Positions 26,901-35,033 of a DNA stretch of 64,000 nucleotides are shown one piece after another. Within the stretch, counting starts at the first letter, position 1. The number at the start of each line of letters is the position of its first letter. The position numbers were made by a program, and so were the translations under genes. The stretch is from S5-327 sp965116015 (GTDB taxonomy: Bacteria > Chloroflexota > Dehalococcoidia > Lucifugimonadales > Australimonadaceae): the NCBI GenBank assembly GCA_965116015.1, contig OZ220477.1, positions 1 to 64,000 on the forward strand, read 5' to 3'. Under the pieces are notes generated by a model. That model had not been told where the DNA came from, did no database searches, and saw only the letters and a list, made by a program, of their open reading frames with translations.

Positions 26901-28831
26901 CCATAACCCTCAACGAGCCCGCCCCAGCCAACTTCGCCATCCAGTTCGGAGTCGCTCCCACAAGCATCGCAACCCGCGCCGCCGACTGCAACAACCCCCC
27001 TGCGAGCGCAGACTACTGCGTGAGCGCGCTGCGTATTCCCATCGCAGAAGGCGAGCGCGTCGCCACCTTCACCGTCAGCGTCTTCGGCGACGTAACCATG
27101 GGATCGAACGAGAACATCGTTCTCCCCGCCACAGCGCGCATCTCGAACGCCGCGGCCGCCGGCTGGGTCGGCAGCTCGCTCACCATCACCATCGTCGACG
27201 ACGACGACGACGCTACCCCCAAGGCCACCCCCGTCGCCGCCCTCGACCTCCTCACCGGGATCCTCGGACAGGCCTCCGCCTCCGCTCCCCCCCTGGGCGA
27301 CCCCGACGATGAAGCCGGCGACACGAACGCCCTCGAAGGCTGGTTCGACGCGCGCGCAACCACCCCCCTCAAAGCCGACCCTGGGGAAACCACTCCCCGC
27401 TGCCTGGCGGTTCCCGTCGGCCAAACGCACTTCACCCTCGCCTTCAGCTGGGGAGCCAAAGACGTCAAAGCCAACATCGAATTTCCCAGAGACGGAGGCG
27501 GCGTAACTGGCTGGTACAACGACGACGCTGCAGTCAACTCCGAATACCGAACCTCTGGAATCCTGCCCTACCGTTACTACCGGCAGGAGGGCGACCCCGA
27601 AGGCTCCTGGAGCCGAACGAGCATCTTCGTCGCCCCGGCCTCGACGACAGCGGCGCTCACCGCCCGCGACTTCGACGGCAACCCCGACGGCACAGACGAC
27701 ACGAAAGTCACCCACGCCGACATCGTCGCCGTGCAGATCGAACTCCCCGACCTCGAACAGGGCGAAGCCCGCTCATTCCCCGTCGTCTTCAAAGTCGTCG
27801 CCGAGGGCATCGCCTTCGTTCCCACCACCTACACCATCCACATCAAGCGCGACTGCGCCCCGCCGCCGACCCCAACCCCCACGCCAACCGCCACCGCCAC
27901 CCCCACCCCCACCGACACGCCCACCCCCACAGCCACGTCCACGCCAACCCCCACCGCCACGCCCACCTCAGCCCCAGGGACAACCCCGGCTCCCACAGCC
28001 GCCCCCACCTCAGCGCCGCCGACAGCTACCCCCACGCCCACCGCCACGCCCACGCCAGCCCCAGGGACAACCCCCGCGCCCACAGCCGCGCCCACGCCAG
28101 CCCCAGGAACAACCCCCGCGCCCACAGCCGCGCCCCCCGACACACCCACTCCAACGCCCACTCACACCCCAACCCCCACGCCAACCCCTGATCCTTCAGC
28201 AACCCTCACCCCGACTCCCATCCCCACGCCCACGCCCACCCCCGACAGCCGAGTCAGCATCAGCGGCAAAACCATCACCCGCCGTGCCACCCCAACCCCG
28301 ACCCCCACCCCCGTCCCAACCGCAGTTCCCACCGCGACGCCTACGGCAACGCCAACAGCGATGCCCACTCCCGCCCCCACCGCAATGCCGCCAACGGCGA
28401 TGCCCACTGTAGCCCCACGCCCGACGGCGACTCCCGCCTCGCGCCCGACGGCCACCCCAACCCCGATGCCGACGGCAACCCCCACTCCACGCCCAACGGC
28501 GACCCCAACCCCGATGCCGACGGCCACCCCGACTCCGCGCCCGACGGCCACCCCCGCCCCGATGCCCACGGCCACCCCGACTCCGCGCCCGACGGCCACC
28601 CCAACCCCGATGCCGACGGCAACCCCCACCCCACGCCCAACGGCCACCCCAACTCCCACGCCCACCCCGAGACCAGCCCCCACCCCGACCCTCACCCCCA
28701 TCCCTGAAGATGACTCAGGCGGATTCTCCGGCGCCGCCGTCCCGTTGGCCGTCGGAGGCATCGCCGTCATCCTCATCGCCGCTGGCGGCTACGGCTACTA
28801 CGTCTACCGCCAGAGGCAGCCTAGGCGCTGA
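23999..28831 (+). CDS. FN3/Calx-beta-like/GWFDA surface protein (family gene 5)
   Basis: 1610 residues, starting at GTG 23999 behind GGGGA; the position matches the ATG starts of paralogues at 29092 and 61650. After the signal segment (MKPLIARHNGNR...) there are about eight FN3-type units. These include a diverged unit rich in Trp and Val (about 24450-24760) and two tandem copies of an unusual pair (FATFPGRGNI... then ILVTLSASPGPGSATL...). A Calx-beta-like domain (about residues 940-1075; VAEGDAGKTDVTVTITLN, DYC, VDDDDD) and a GWFDA module (about 1080-1287) follow, then stalks, the motif DSRVSISGKTITRRAT, and a membrane helix with tail YRQRQPRR. The Calx-beta/GWFDA block is almost identical to that of gene 6. 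The leader is only about 26 nt. Confidence 0.85.
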   Translation: MKPLIARHNGNRPLYWVIPLAVALLGALILATTLLSPNRAGASILDPLANQAATPAAPTGLAGSVTGPRDIKLAWTAPAGQITRYEYQQKRGSDSRSDWMPIPGSDSTTTAHTVAGLDMGFTWRFRVRAVNSAGAGSPSTEPAVALRVRAETVTATATEDTVVVNWTVGDGDNLDDVAWWEVRYIRVGTSDSWSTSDSQQVGLFAGKALRTATHDTSSATHGHPYEYRVRAVVAGLSGIPLSPQAVAIRVVNANNTPTPTPFPATPTPAAPAGFTATPGDSKATLAWTDPDNDSIFRWEYQQKKGAGAYGSWTIIPFSNADTTSYDVPNLDSGSSYSFKLRAVNIDGAGPASAERTATTTGTPPTPTPTPTPTPTPTPVPATATPAAPTGFATFPGRGNIVLSWTNPNDRTIFAWQYQQKETSAGSYGEWTNIPQSDSNTVRFPVTGLKASTLYGFKIRAVNTAGPGAPSPEKTSTVLTGLGSILVTLSASPGPGSATLAWTGSSSLFRIPGWQYRSREGANDWGDWTTIPGGGSVRDYTIYRLTPGASYKFIVRTSASTLTRYDESNTVSGVVPLTLPTPAAPTGFTTSPGRGNIELSWTNPNDPNISNWQYQQKETSTGSYGEWTDIPDSDSATVRFPVTGLKASTLYGFKIRAVNAAGSGPSSAEKTATVLTGLGSILVTLSASPGPGSATLGWTASSSDLQILGWQYRSREGANDWGQWTNIPVGGLARTHTVTGLTPGASYRFIVRTVPLAFTRNDESNTVSGIIPWSIPTPTPTPTPADTPTPTPADTPTPTPADTPTPTPTATPTHTPTPTATPTDTPTPTHTPTPTPTATPTPTPTPSATPARPAGFSGTAGYQRVTLTWTNPNDPSITSYQYQQKKGSARWGGWTDIPGSGATTVAHEITGLDNNVNYGFRIRARNSVGDSPRSGNEFKTPGSSKTFTVSPDMDRVAEGDAGKTDVTVTITLNEPAPANFAIQFGVAPTSIATRAADCNNPPASADYCVSALRIPIAEGERVATFTVSVFGDVTMGSNENIVLPATARISNAAAAGWVGSSLTITIVDDDDDATPKATPVAALDLLTGILGQASASAPPLGDPDDEAGDTNALEGWFDARATTPLKADPGETTPRCLAVPVGQTHFTLAFSWGAKDVKANIEFPRDGGGVTGWYNDDAAVNSEYRTSGILPYRYYRQEGDPEGSWSRTSIFVAPASTTAALTARDFDGNPDGTDDTKVTHADIVAVQIELPDLEQGEARSFPVVFKVVAEGIAFVPTTYTIHIKRDCAPPPTPTPTPTATATPTPTDTPTPTATSTPTPTATPTSAPGTTPAPTAAPTSAPPTATPTPTATPTPAPGTTPAPTAAPTPAPGTTPAPTAAPPDTPTPTPTHTPTPTPTPDPSATLTPTPIPTPTPTPDSRVSISGKTITRRATPTPTPTPVPTAVPTATPTATPTAMPTPAPTAMPPTAMPTVAPRPTATPASRPTATPTPMPTATPTPRPTATPTPMPTATPTPRPTATPAPMPTATPTPRPTATPTPMPTATPTPRPTATPTPTPTPRPAPTPTLTPIPEDDSGGFSGAAVPLAVGGIAVILIAAGGYGYYVYRQRQPRR
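26530..27890 (+). repeat. Shared FN3-Calx-beta-GWFDA block, copy 1
   Basis: This roughly 1.36-kb coding block recurs at 32455-33815 with only scattered base changes (for example GCTACC/GCCACC after the Asp run) and at 36068-37425 with more differences. It ends near the GACTGCGCCCCGCCGCC sequence in each gene. Confidence 0.85.
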
Positions 28832-28868
28832 ACAACCCCTGCCGCCCCACAGCGCGGCTAGCCGGCGA

Positions 28869-28902
28869 CCCCGGGAGGAGTTTTCCCCCAGCTCCCCCGG
28901 GG
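28869..28902 (+). terminator. GC-rich hairpin after gene 5
   Basis: CCCCGGGAGGAG pairs with CTCCCCCGGGG with one bulge and an 11-nt loop. No T tract follows. Confidence 0.5.
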
Positions 28903-28995
28903 GTACTCCGCCTCCGCTCTCAACCTACCCCTAACGCGTCCCCAGTCCCGTGAGGCATCCGCGCAAGCCGGCGCCTTTGCGCGTTGTCGTCCCCC

Positions 28996-29060
28996 GAAAT
29001 TCTGCCCGAAATTGCCTCTCTCCACCCCTTGACAGAACGGGGGGGGGGGGGGGGTAGAGT
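28996..29060 (+). promoter_or_regulatory. Poly-G-spacer promoter of gene 6, predicted phase-variable
   Basis: TTGACA (29029-29034), spacer of 20 nt ending in 16 consecutive G (29039-29054), then TAGAGT (29055-29060). Direct repeat GAAATTCTGCCCGAAATT at 28996-29013, second copy 21 nt before the -35. Confidence 0.8.
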
Positions 29061-29091
29061 ACGATGCTAACCGCGCAACTCTGGGAAACAA

Positions 29092-32000
29092 ATGAAATCG
29101 CCCATCGCCCGCTACAACAGAACCAAACCCCTCCCCTGGATCATCCCCCTCGCCGCCGCCCTCCTCGGAGCCCTCATCCTCGCGACAGCGCTCCTCTCGA
29201 CCAGCCGCGCCGGCGCATCCATCCTCGACCCCCTCGCCAGCCAGGCCGCCACCCCCGCCCCCCCAACCGGCTTAACCGCCACCCCGGGCCCCAGCAGCGT
29301 AACCCTCACGTGGACCGACCCCTACAACGACAGAATCGACTACTACGAATACCAGCAGAAAGTAGGCGCCGCCGCCTACGGCTCCTGGGCTGAGATCCCG
29401 AACTCACACACAGCAACAACGAGCGCCACGATAACGGGCCTCGCCGCGGGGGTCGCCCACAAGTTCAAGATCCGCGCCCAGAGCTCCGCCGGCGCCGGCG
29501 CCGCCTCCGCCGAGGTAACCGAAACCCCCGCCGCCCCGACCGTCACCCTCTTCGCAACCGCAGGCAACGCACAAGCAACGCTCCGCTGGGAGCTCAGCGG
29601 CGAACTCCCCCCCTCGCCTACTGTCGCCAGCTGGGAAGTCTCCACCCGCACGAAAGCCGGCGGCGTCTGGCAAAGCTGGACCACGCGAACGGCGATCTCC
29701 GGCGCAACCGCCTCCACCCGAACGCACACCGCAACCGGCCTCGCTAACCAGCAAGACAACCAGGCCTCGCTCTCGATAACCCCTCGCTCCCTCGTCAGCG
29801 CGCCGGGGTCGGGCTCGCAGGCAGGCAATGCGGGGTTCTCGACCGAACCGCAGTTCTACCCCTCGTCCCTGAGCGGCGCCGCCCCGACGGGAACCCCTGC
29901 CGCTCCCACCGGCTTCGCCATAAGCAATGTGAGCGAAACAAGCGCAGACCTCGCTTGGAACCGCATCGACCTCAAACCCTACAGCGACAAATCCGTAACC
30001 CACTGGCAGTACCGCCAGAAGCGGGGCGGACGAACCTACGGAGACTGGGCAGCCATCCCCGGCTCCGCCGCAAAAACAGCAGACCACACTATCGCCGGCC
30101 TCGCCCCCCGCTCGGACTACGCCTTCCAGATCCGCGCCGTCAACAACGCCGGCTACGGCGCCGCATCCGCAGAGCAAACCATCACCACTGGCGGCCCCAC
30201 CCCCACCCCCACCCCCACCTCCACTCCCACGCCCGGGCCAACTCCCACTCCCGCTCCCACCAGCGCAGCCCTCCCCGCACTAGCCGGCCTCGCCGCCACC
30301 CCGGGCCCCAGCAGCGTAACCCTCACCTGGACCAACCCCAACGACGACGACATCGACTACTACGAGTACCAGCAGAAAGTAGGAACCGACCCCTACGGCT
30401 TCTGGATGGAGATCCCCAACTCCCACAAAGACACGACATCCGCCACGATAGTCGGCCTCGCCGCGGGAGTGGAGCACAAGTTCAAGATCCGGACGAGGGA
30501 CGCCGACGGCGCAGGCGCGGCCTCCGCAGAGGCGACCGCCACCCCGGCAGCCCCGACCATCACCCTCTTCGCAGCCGCGGGCGTAGGAGGCTATCTCCGC
30601 TGGGAGCTCAGCGGCCCCCTGCCCCCGTCTCCCGCATTCACCAGCTGGGAACTCTCCACCCGCAGGAGGGGCGACGACGATAACTGGCTAGCCTGGACCA
30701 CGCGAACGGCGATTTCCCGCGCGATCGCCTCCACCCGTGCCCACATCGCAACCGGCCTGGCAGACGGATACAGCCATCAGGCCTCGCTCTCGATAACCCC
30801 GAGGTCTCTCGCGAGCGCCCCGTCGTCGGGCTCGCAGTCAGGCAATGCGGGATTCTCGACTGATGCGCAGTTCCACCCCTCGTCCGACGGCGCCGCCCCG
30901 ACGGGGACCCCTGCCGCTCCCAGCGGCTTCACCATATGGAATGTGAGCGAAACAAGCGCAGATATCGAGTGGGACCGCGTCTACGCCGGCGACTCCCCCG
31001 ACTACACCGTAACCCACTTTCAGTATCGCCAGAAGCGGGGCGGACGAACCTACGGAGAGTGGACAACCATCTCCGGCTCCAGCATATCAACGCTAAGGGC
31101 CACTATTACCGGCCTCACCCGCCACACGGCGTACGCCTTCCAGATCCGCGCCGTCAACGCAGCCGGCTACGGCGCCGCATCCGCAGAACAGACCACCACC
31201 ACCACCGGGCCCACGCCCACGCCCACGCCCACGCTCACCCCCACGCTCACCCCCACCCCCACGCTCACCCCCACACCCACGCTCGGCCCCACTCCCACCC
31301 CCGTCGCCAGCAGCGCAGCCCTCCCCGCACTAGCCGGACTCGCCGCCGCCCCGGGCCCCAGCAGCGTAACCCTCACCTGGACCAACCCCAACGACGACGA
31401 CATCGAATACTACGAATACCAGCAGAAAGTAGGCGACGCCGCCTACGGCTTCTGGATGGCGATCCCCAACTCCAACAAGGGCACAACGAACGCCGCGATA
31501 ACCGGTCTTGCCGCGGGCGTGGAGCACAAGTTCAAGATCCGGGCGAGGAACTCCGCCGGCGCAGGCGCCGTCTCCGTAGAGGTCGCCGCCACCCCCGCCG
31601 CCCCGACCATCACCCTCTTCGCAGTCGCAGGCGACGGACAAGCGGATCTCCGCTGGGAGCTCAGCGGCCCCCTTCCCGCATCCCCTGCATTCACCAGCTG
31701 GGAAGTCTCCACCCGCACAAGAACCGGCGGCGTCTGGGGCGACTGGACCACACGAACAACAATTCCCCACGCAATCTCCCTCACCCGAACGCACACCGTA
31801 ACTGGCCTCGCTAATCAGCTCAACCACCAGGTCTCGCTCTCCATAACCCCGAGGTCCCTCGCGAGCGCCCCGTCGTCAGGCTCGCAGTCAGGTAATGCAG
31901 GATTCTCGACCGAACCATTGTTCTACCCCTCCTCCTCCAGCCCAGCCCCAATGGCGACCCCTGCCGCTCCCGCCGGCTTCACCATAGGAGATGTGGACAA

Positions 32001-34692
32001 TACAAGCGCAGAACTCGAGTGGAATCGCGTCGACATCGGCGACTCCGCCGACCTCAGCGTCACCCACTGGCAGTACCGCCAGAAGCGAGGCCGACAAACC
32101 TACGGAGCCTGGACAACCGTCCCCGGCTCCGTCCAAACAACAACAGGCCACACTATCACCGGCCTCGCCCGCGGCACGGCGTACGCCTTCCAGATCCGCG
32201 CCGTCAACTCAGCCGGCTACGGCGCCGCATCCGCAGAACAGACCACCACCACCACCGGCCCCACTCCCACCCCCATCCCCACGAACACCCCAACCCCCAC
32301 CCCCACCCCCGCTCCCACCGACACCCCCACCCCCACCCCAACTGCAACGCACACCCCCACTCCCACCGCCACCCCAACGGACACCCCGACTCCCACTCCC
32401 ACCCCGACGAGTACGCCGACGCCGACCCCGACCCCCACCCCAACCCCCACGCCCTCCGCCACCCCCGCCCGCCCCGCCGGCTTCAGCGGCACAGCCGGAT
32501 ACCAGCGCGTAACCCTCACCTGGACCAACCCCAACGACCCCTCCATCACCAGCTACCAATACCAGCAGAAGAAAGGCAGCGCCCGCTGGGGCGGCTGGAC
32601 CGACATCCCCGGCTCCGGCGCAACCACCGTCGCCCACGAGATAACCGGCCTCGACAACAACGTCAACTACGGATTCCGCATCCGCGCCCGCAACTCAGTG
32701 GGCGACAGCCCCCGCTCCGGGAACGAATTCAAAACCCCAGGGTCCTCCAAGACGTTCACCGTCTCCCCCGATATGGACCGGGTAGCCGAAGGCGACGCCG
32801 GCAAAACCGACGTAACCGTAACCATAACCCTCAACGAGCCCGCCCCAGCCAACTTCGCCATCCAGTTCGGAGTCGCTCCCACAAGCATCGCAACCCGCGC
32901 CGCCGACTGCAACAACCCCCCTGCGAGCGCAGACTACTGCGTGAGCGCGCTGCGTATTCCCATCGCGGAAGGCGAGCGCGTCGCCACCTTCACCGTCAGC
33001 GTCTTCGGCGACGTAACCATGGGATCGAACGAGAACATCGTTCTCCCCGCCACAGCGCGCATCTCGAACGCCGCGGCCGCCGGCTGGGTCGGCAGCTCGC
33101 TCACCATCACCATCGTCGACGACGACGACGACGCCACCCCCAAGGCCACCCCCGTCGCCGCCCTCGACCTCCTCACCGGGATCCTCGGACAGGCCCCCGC
33201 CTCCGCCCCCCCCCTGGGCGACCCCGACGATGAAGCCGGCGACACGAACGCCCTCGAAGGCTGGTTCGACGCGCGCGCAACCACCCCCCTCAAAGCCGAC
33301 CCTGGGGAAACCACCCCCCGCTGCCTGGCGGTTCCCGTCGGCCAAACGCACTTCACCCTCGCCTTCAGCTGGGGAGCCAAAGACGTCAAAGCCAACATCG
33401 AATTTCCCAGAGACGGAGGCGGCGTAACCGGCTGGTACAACGACGACGCTGCAGTCAACTCCGAATACCGAACCTCTGGAATCCTGCCCTACCGTTACTA
33501 CCGGCAGGAGGGCGACCCCGAAGGCTCCTGGAGCCGAACGAGCATCTTCGTCGCCCCGTCCTCGACGACAGCGGCGCTCACCGCCCGCGACTTCGACGGC
33601 AACCCCGACGGCACAGACGACACGAAAGTCACCCACGCCGACATCGTCGCCGTGCAGATCGAACTCCCCGACCTCGAACAGGGCGAAGCCCGCTCATTCC
33701 CCGTCGTCTTCAAAGTCGTCGCCGAGGGCATCGCCTTCGTTCCCACCACCTACACCATCCACATCAAGCGCGACTGCGCCCCGCCGCCGACCCCAACCCC
33801 CACGCCAACCGCCACCGCCACCGCCACCCCCACCCCCACCGACACGCCCACCCCCACAGCCACGTCCACGCCAACCCACACCCCCACGCCCACCTCAGCC
33901 CCAGGGACAACCCCGGCTCCCACAGCCGCCCCCACCTCAGCGCCGCCGACAGCTACCCCCACGCCCACCGACACGCCCGCGCCAACGCCTACCCCAACGG
34001 CGACCCTTATCCCCACGCCGCGGCCAACCGCAACCCCCACCCCCAGACCGGGGACAGCCACCCCGACTCCCACCCCCGACGGGAGCATCCGCATCAGCGG
34101 CAAAGCCGTCACTCGTCGCGCCACCCCCACGCCTACCCCAAGCCCCACCCCCACCCCAAGCCCCACCCCCACCCCTCCGCCTCCGCCCACCCCCACCCCC
34201 ACCCCTCCGCCTCCGCCCACCCCCACCGCGATGCCCACTCCCGCCCCCACCGCAATGCCGCCGACGGCGATGCCCACTGTAGCCCCACGCCCGACGGCGA
34301 CTCCCGCTCCGCGCCCAACGGCGACCCCAACCCCGATGCCGACGGCCACCCCGACTCCGCGCCCGACGGCCACCCCCACTCCGATGCCCACGGCCACCCC
34401 GACTCCGCGCCCAACGGCAACCCCTGCCCCACGCCCAACGGCAACCCCCACTCCGATACCGACGGCGACCCCCACCCCACGCCCAACGGCAACCCCCACT
34501 CCGATGCCGACGGCGACCCCAACCCCCACTCCCACCCCCAGACCGACGCCGACTCCAACCCTCGCGCCGACGCCTGAACAGGGCGGAGGCGGATTCTCCG
34601 GCGCCGTCCCGTTGGCCGTCGGAGGCCTCGCCGTCATCCTCATCGCTGCCGGCGGCTACGGCTTCTACGTCTACCGCCAGAGACAAAGCTAG
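29092..34692 (+). CDS. FN3/Calx-beta-like/GWFDA surface protein (family gene 6)
   Basis: 1866 residues, ATG start behind TGGGAAA in a leader of about 25 nt. A signal segment (MKSPIARYNRTK...) is followed by three FN3 triplets (about 29250-30180, 30280-31200, 31330-32245) and a tenth FN3 unit (about 32465-32740), with Thr-Pro linkers between. A Calx-beta-like domain (about residues 1218-1353) and a GWFDA module (about 1355-1563) come next. The C-terminal part has stalks, the motif DGSIRISGKAVTRRAT, repeated TPTPMPTA/TPRPTA units and the membrane helix ending VYRQRQS. It combines the triplet layout of genes 1, 4 and 8 with the C-terminal half of gene 5, which suggests a mosaic origin. Confidence 0.85.
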   Translation: MKSPIARYNRTKPLPWIIPLAAALLGALILATALLSTSRAGASILDPLASQAATPAPPTGLTATPGPSSVTLTWTDPYNDRIDYYEYQQKVGAAAYGSWAEIPNSHTATTSATITGLAAGVAHKFKIRAQSSAGAGAASAEVTETPAAPTVTLFATAGNAQATLRWELSGELPPSPTVASWEVSTRTKAGGVWQSWTTRTAISGATASTRTHTATGLANQQDNQASLSITPRSLVSAPGSGSQAGNAGFSTEPQFYPSSLSGAAPTGTPAAPTGFAISNVSETSADLAWNRIDLKPYSDKSVTHWQYRQKRGGRTYGDWAAIPGSAAKTADHTIAGLAPRSDYAFQIRAVNNAGYGAASAEQTITTGGPTPTPTPTSTPTPGPTPTPAPTSAALPALAGLAATPGPSSVTLTWTNPNDDDIDYYEYQQKVGTDPYGFWMEIPNSHKDTTSATIVGLAAGVEHKFKIRTRDADGAGAASAEATATPAAPTITLFAAAGVGGYLRWELSGPLPPSPAFTSWELSTRRRGDDDNWLAWTTRTAISRAIASTRAHIATGLADGYSHQASLSITPRSLASAPSSGSQSGNAGFSTDAQFHPSSDGAAPTGTPAAPSGFTIWNVSETSADIEWDRVYAGDSPDYTVTHFQYRQKRGGRTYGEWTTISGSSISTLRATITGLTRHTAYAFQIRAVNAAGYGAASAEQTTTTTGPTPTPTPTLTPTLTPTPTLTPTPTLGPTPTPVASSAALPALAGLAAAPGPSSVTLTWTNPNDDDIEYYEYQQKVGDAAYGFWMAIPNSNKGTTNAAITGLAAGVEHKFKIRARNSAGAGAVSVEVAATPAAPTITLFAVAGDGQADLRWELSGPLPASPAFTSWEVSTRTRTGGVWGDWTTRTTIPHAISLTRTHTVTGLANQLNHQVSLSITPRSLASAPSSGSQSGNAGFSTEPLFYPSSSSPAPMATPAAPAGFTIGDVDNTSAELEWNRVDIGDSADLSVTHWQYRQKRGRQTYGAWTTVPGSVQTTTGHTITGLARGTAYAFQIRAVNSAGYGAASAEQTTTTTGPTPTPIPTNTPTPTPTPAPTDTPTPTPTATHTPTPTATPTDTPTPTPTPTSTPTPTPTPTPTPTPSATPARPAGFSGTAGYQRVTLTWTNPNDPSITSYQYQQKKGSARWGGWTDIPGSGATTVAHEITGLDNNVNYGFRIRARNSVGDSPRSGNEFKTPGSSKTFTVSPDMDRVAEGDAGKTDVTVTITLNEPAPANFAIQFGVAPTSIATRAADCNNPPASADYCVSALRIPIAEGERVATFTVSVFGDVTMGSNENIVLPATARISNAAAAGWVGSSLTITIVDDDDDATPKATPVAALDLLTGILGQAPASAPPLGDPDDEAGDTNALEGWFDARATTPLKADPGETTPRCLAVPVGQTHFTLAFSWGAKDVKANIEFPRDGGGVTGWYNDDAAVNSEYRTSGILPYRYYRQEGDPEGSWSRTSIFVAPSSTTAALTARDFDGNPDGTDDTKVTHADIVAVQIELPDLEQGEARSFPVVFKVVAEGIAFVPTTYTIHIKRDCAPPPTPTPTPTATATATPTPTDTPTPTATSTPTHTPTPTSAPGTTPAPTAAPTSAPPTATPTPTDTPAPTPTPTATLIPTPRPTATPTPRPGTATPTPTPDGSIRISGKAVTRRATPTPTPSPTPTPSPTPTPPPPPTPTPTPPPPPTPTAMPTPAPTAMPPTAMPTVAPRPTATPAPRPTATPTPMPTATPTPRPTATPTPMPTATPTPRPTATPAPRPTATPTPIPTATPTPRPTATPTPMPTATPTPTPTPRPTPTPTLAPTPEQGGGGFSGAVPLAVGGLAVILIAAGGYGFYVYRQRQS
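32455..33815 (+). repeat. Shared FN3-Calx-beta-GWFDA block, copy 2
   Basis: Nearly identical to 26530-27890; differences are mostly single synonymous changes plus a few substitutions such as GCCTCC to GCCCCC near 33193. Confidence 0.85.
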
Positions 34693-34760
34693 GCGCCGCT
34701 CGCCGGCATCTCTCTGAGAGGAGCGCCCCCTCGATCCCCACCCCACCCTCCCCCGCGCAA

Positions 34761-34821
34761 AGCGAACCACTCGCCGGGCAGGGGTAGGGGAGCGCTCGTC
34801 GAACTCTCGCCTTTCCCGCGC
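34761..34821. repeat. Intergenic G-rich repeat, copy c
   Basis: Contains GGGCAGGGGTAGGGGAGCGC followed by TCGTCGAACTC, matching copies at 4561, 8171 and 53871. Confidence 0.6.
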
Positions 34822-34852
34822 AACTCTTCGCTCCCGAGCGCGAATCTCGCGC

Positions 34853-34916
34853 GGAATTCGTCCCGAAATTGCCCCTCCCTACCCCTTGACAGAACGGGGG
34901 GGGGGGGGGGTATATT
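34853..34916 (+). promoter_or_regulatory. Poly-G-spacer promoter of gene 7, predicted phase-variable
   Basis: TTGACA (34886-34891), spacer of 19 nt ending in 15 consecutive G (34896-34910), then TATATT (34911-34916), the best -10 of the set. Direct repeat copies at 34853 (GGAATT) and 34865 (GAAATT); the second starts 21 nt before the -35. Confidence 0.8.
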
Positions 34917-34921
34917 GACTG

Positions 34922-35033
34922 GAGCTACACGCTCCGGGCAGATGCTTGGGGCGCTACTGAAATCAGGCAACGGCTGTGGCGTTTTGACCAGGACTAACCC
35001 CAACTCAGCGCCGCAAGCCGCCAGAGGTGCGAC
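34922..35033 (+). promoter_or_regulatory. Conserved 5' leader of gene 7, shared with gene 10
   Basis: The leader shares several blocks with 55905-56021: CTCCGGGC, GATGCTTGGG, CCAGGACTAACCC, ACTCAGCGCCGCAA and AGAGGTGCGA. These two genes also share an N-terminal domain unlike the other paralogues. The blocks could form RNA structure, but I match them to no known riboswitch. Confidence 0.45.

Larger units (their letters stand above)
34693..35033. other. Intergenic region between genes 6 and 7
   Basis: It holds a G-rich intergenic repeat copy (34761-34821), the direct repeat, the poly-G promoter and a leader of about 110 nt shared with gene 10. No strong terminator hairpin was found after gene 6 and no gene is seen. 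Confidence 0.7.

Noticed and set aside
34922..35033. Known riboswitch (cyclic di-GMP or cobalamin type) in the leader of gene 7
   Set aside because: I could not find the conserved core strings of these classes; only similarity to the leader of gene 10 is supported.
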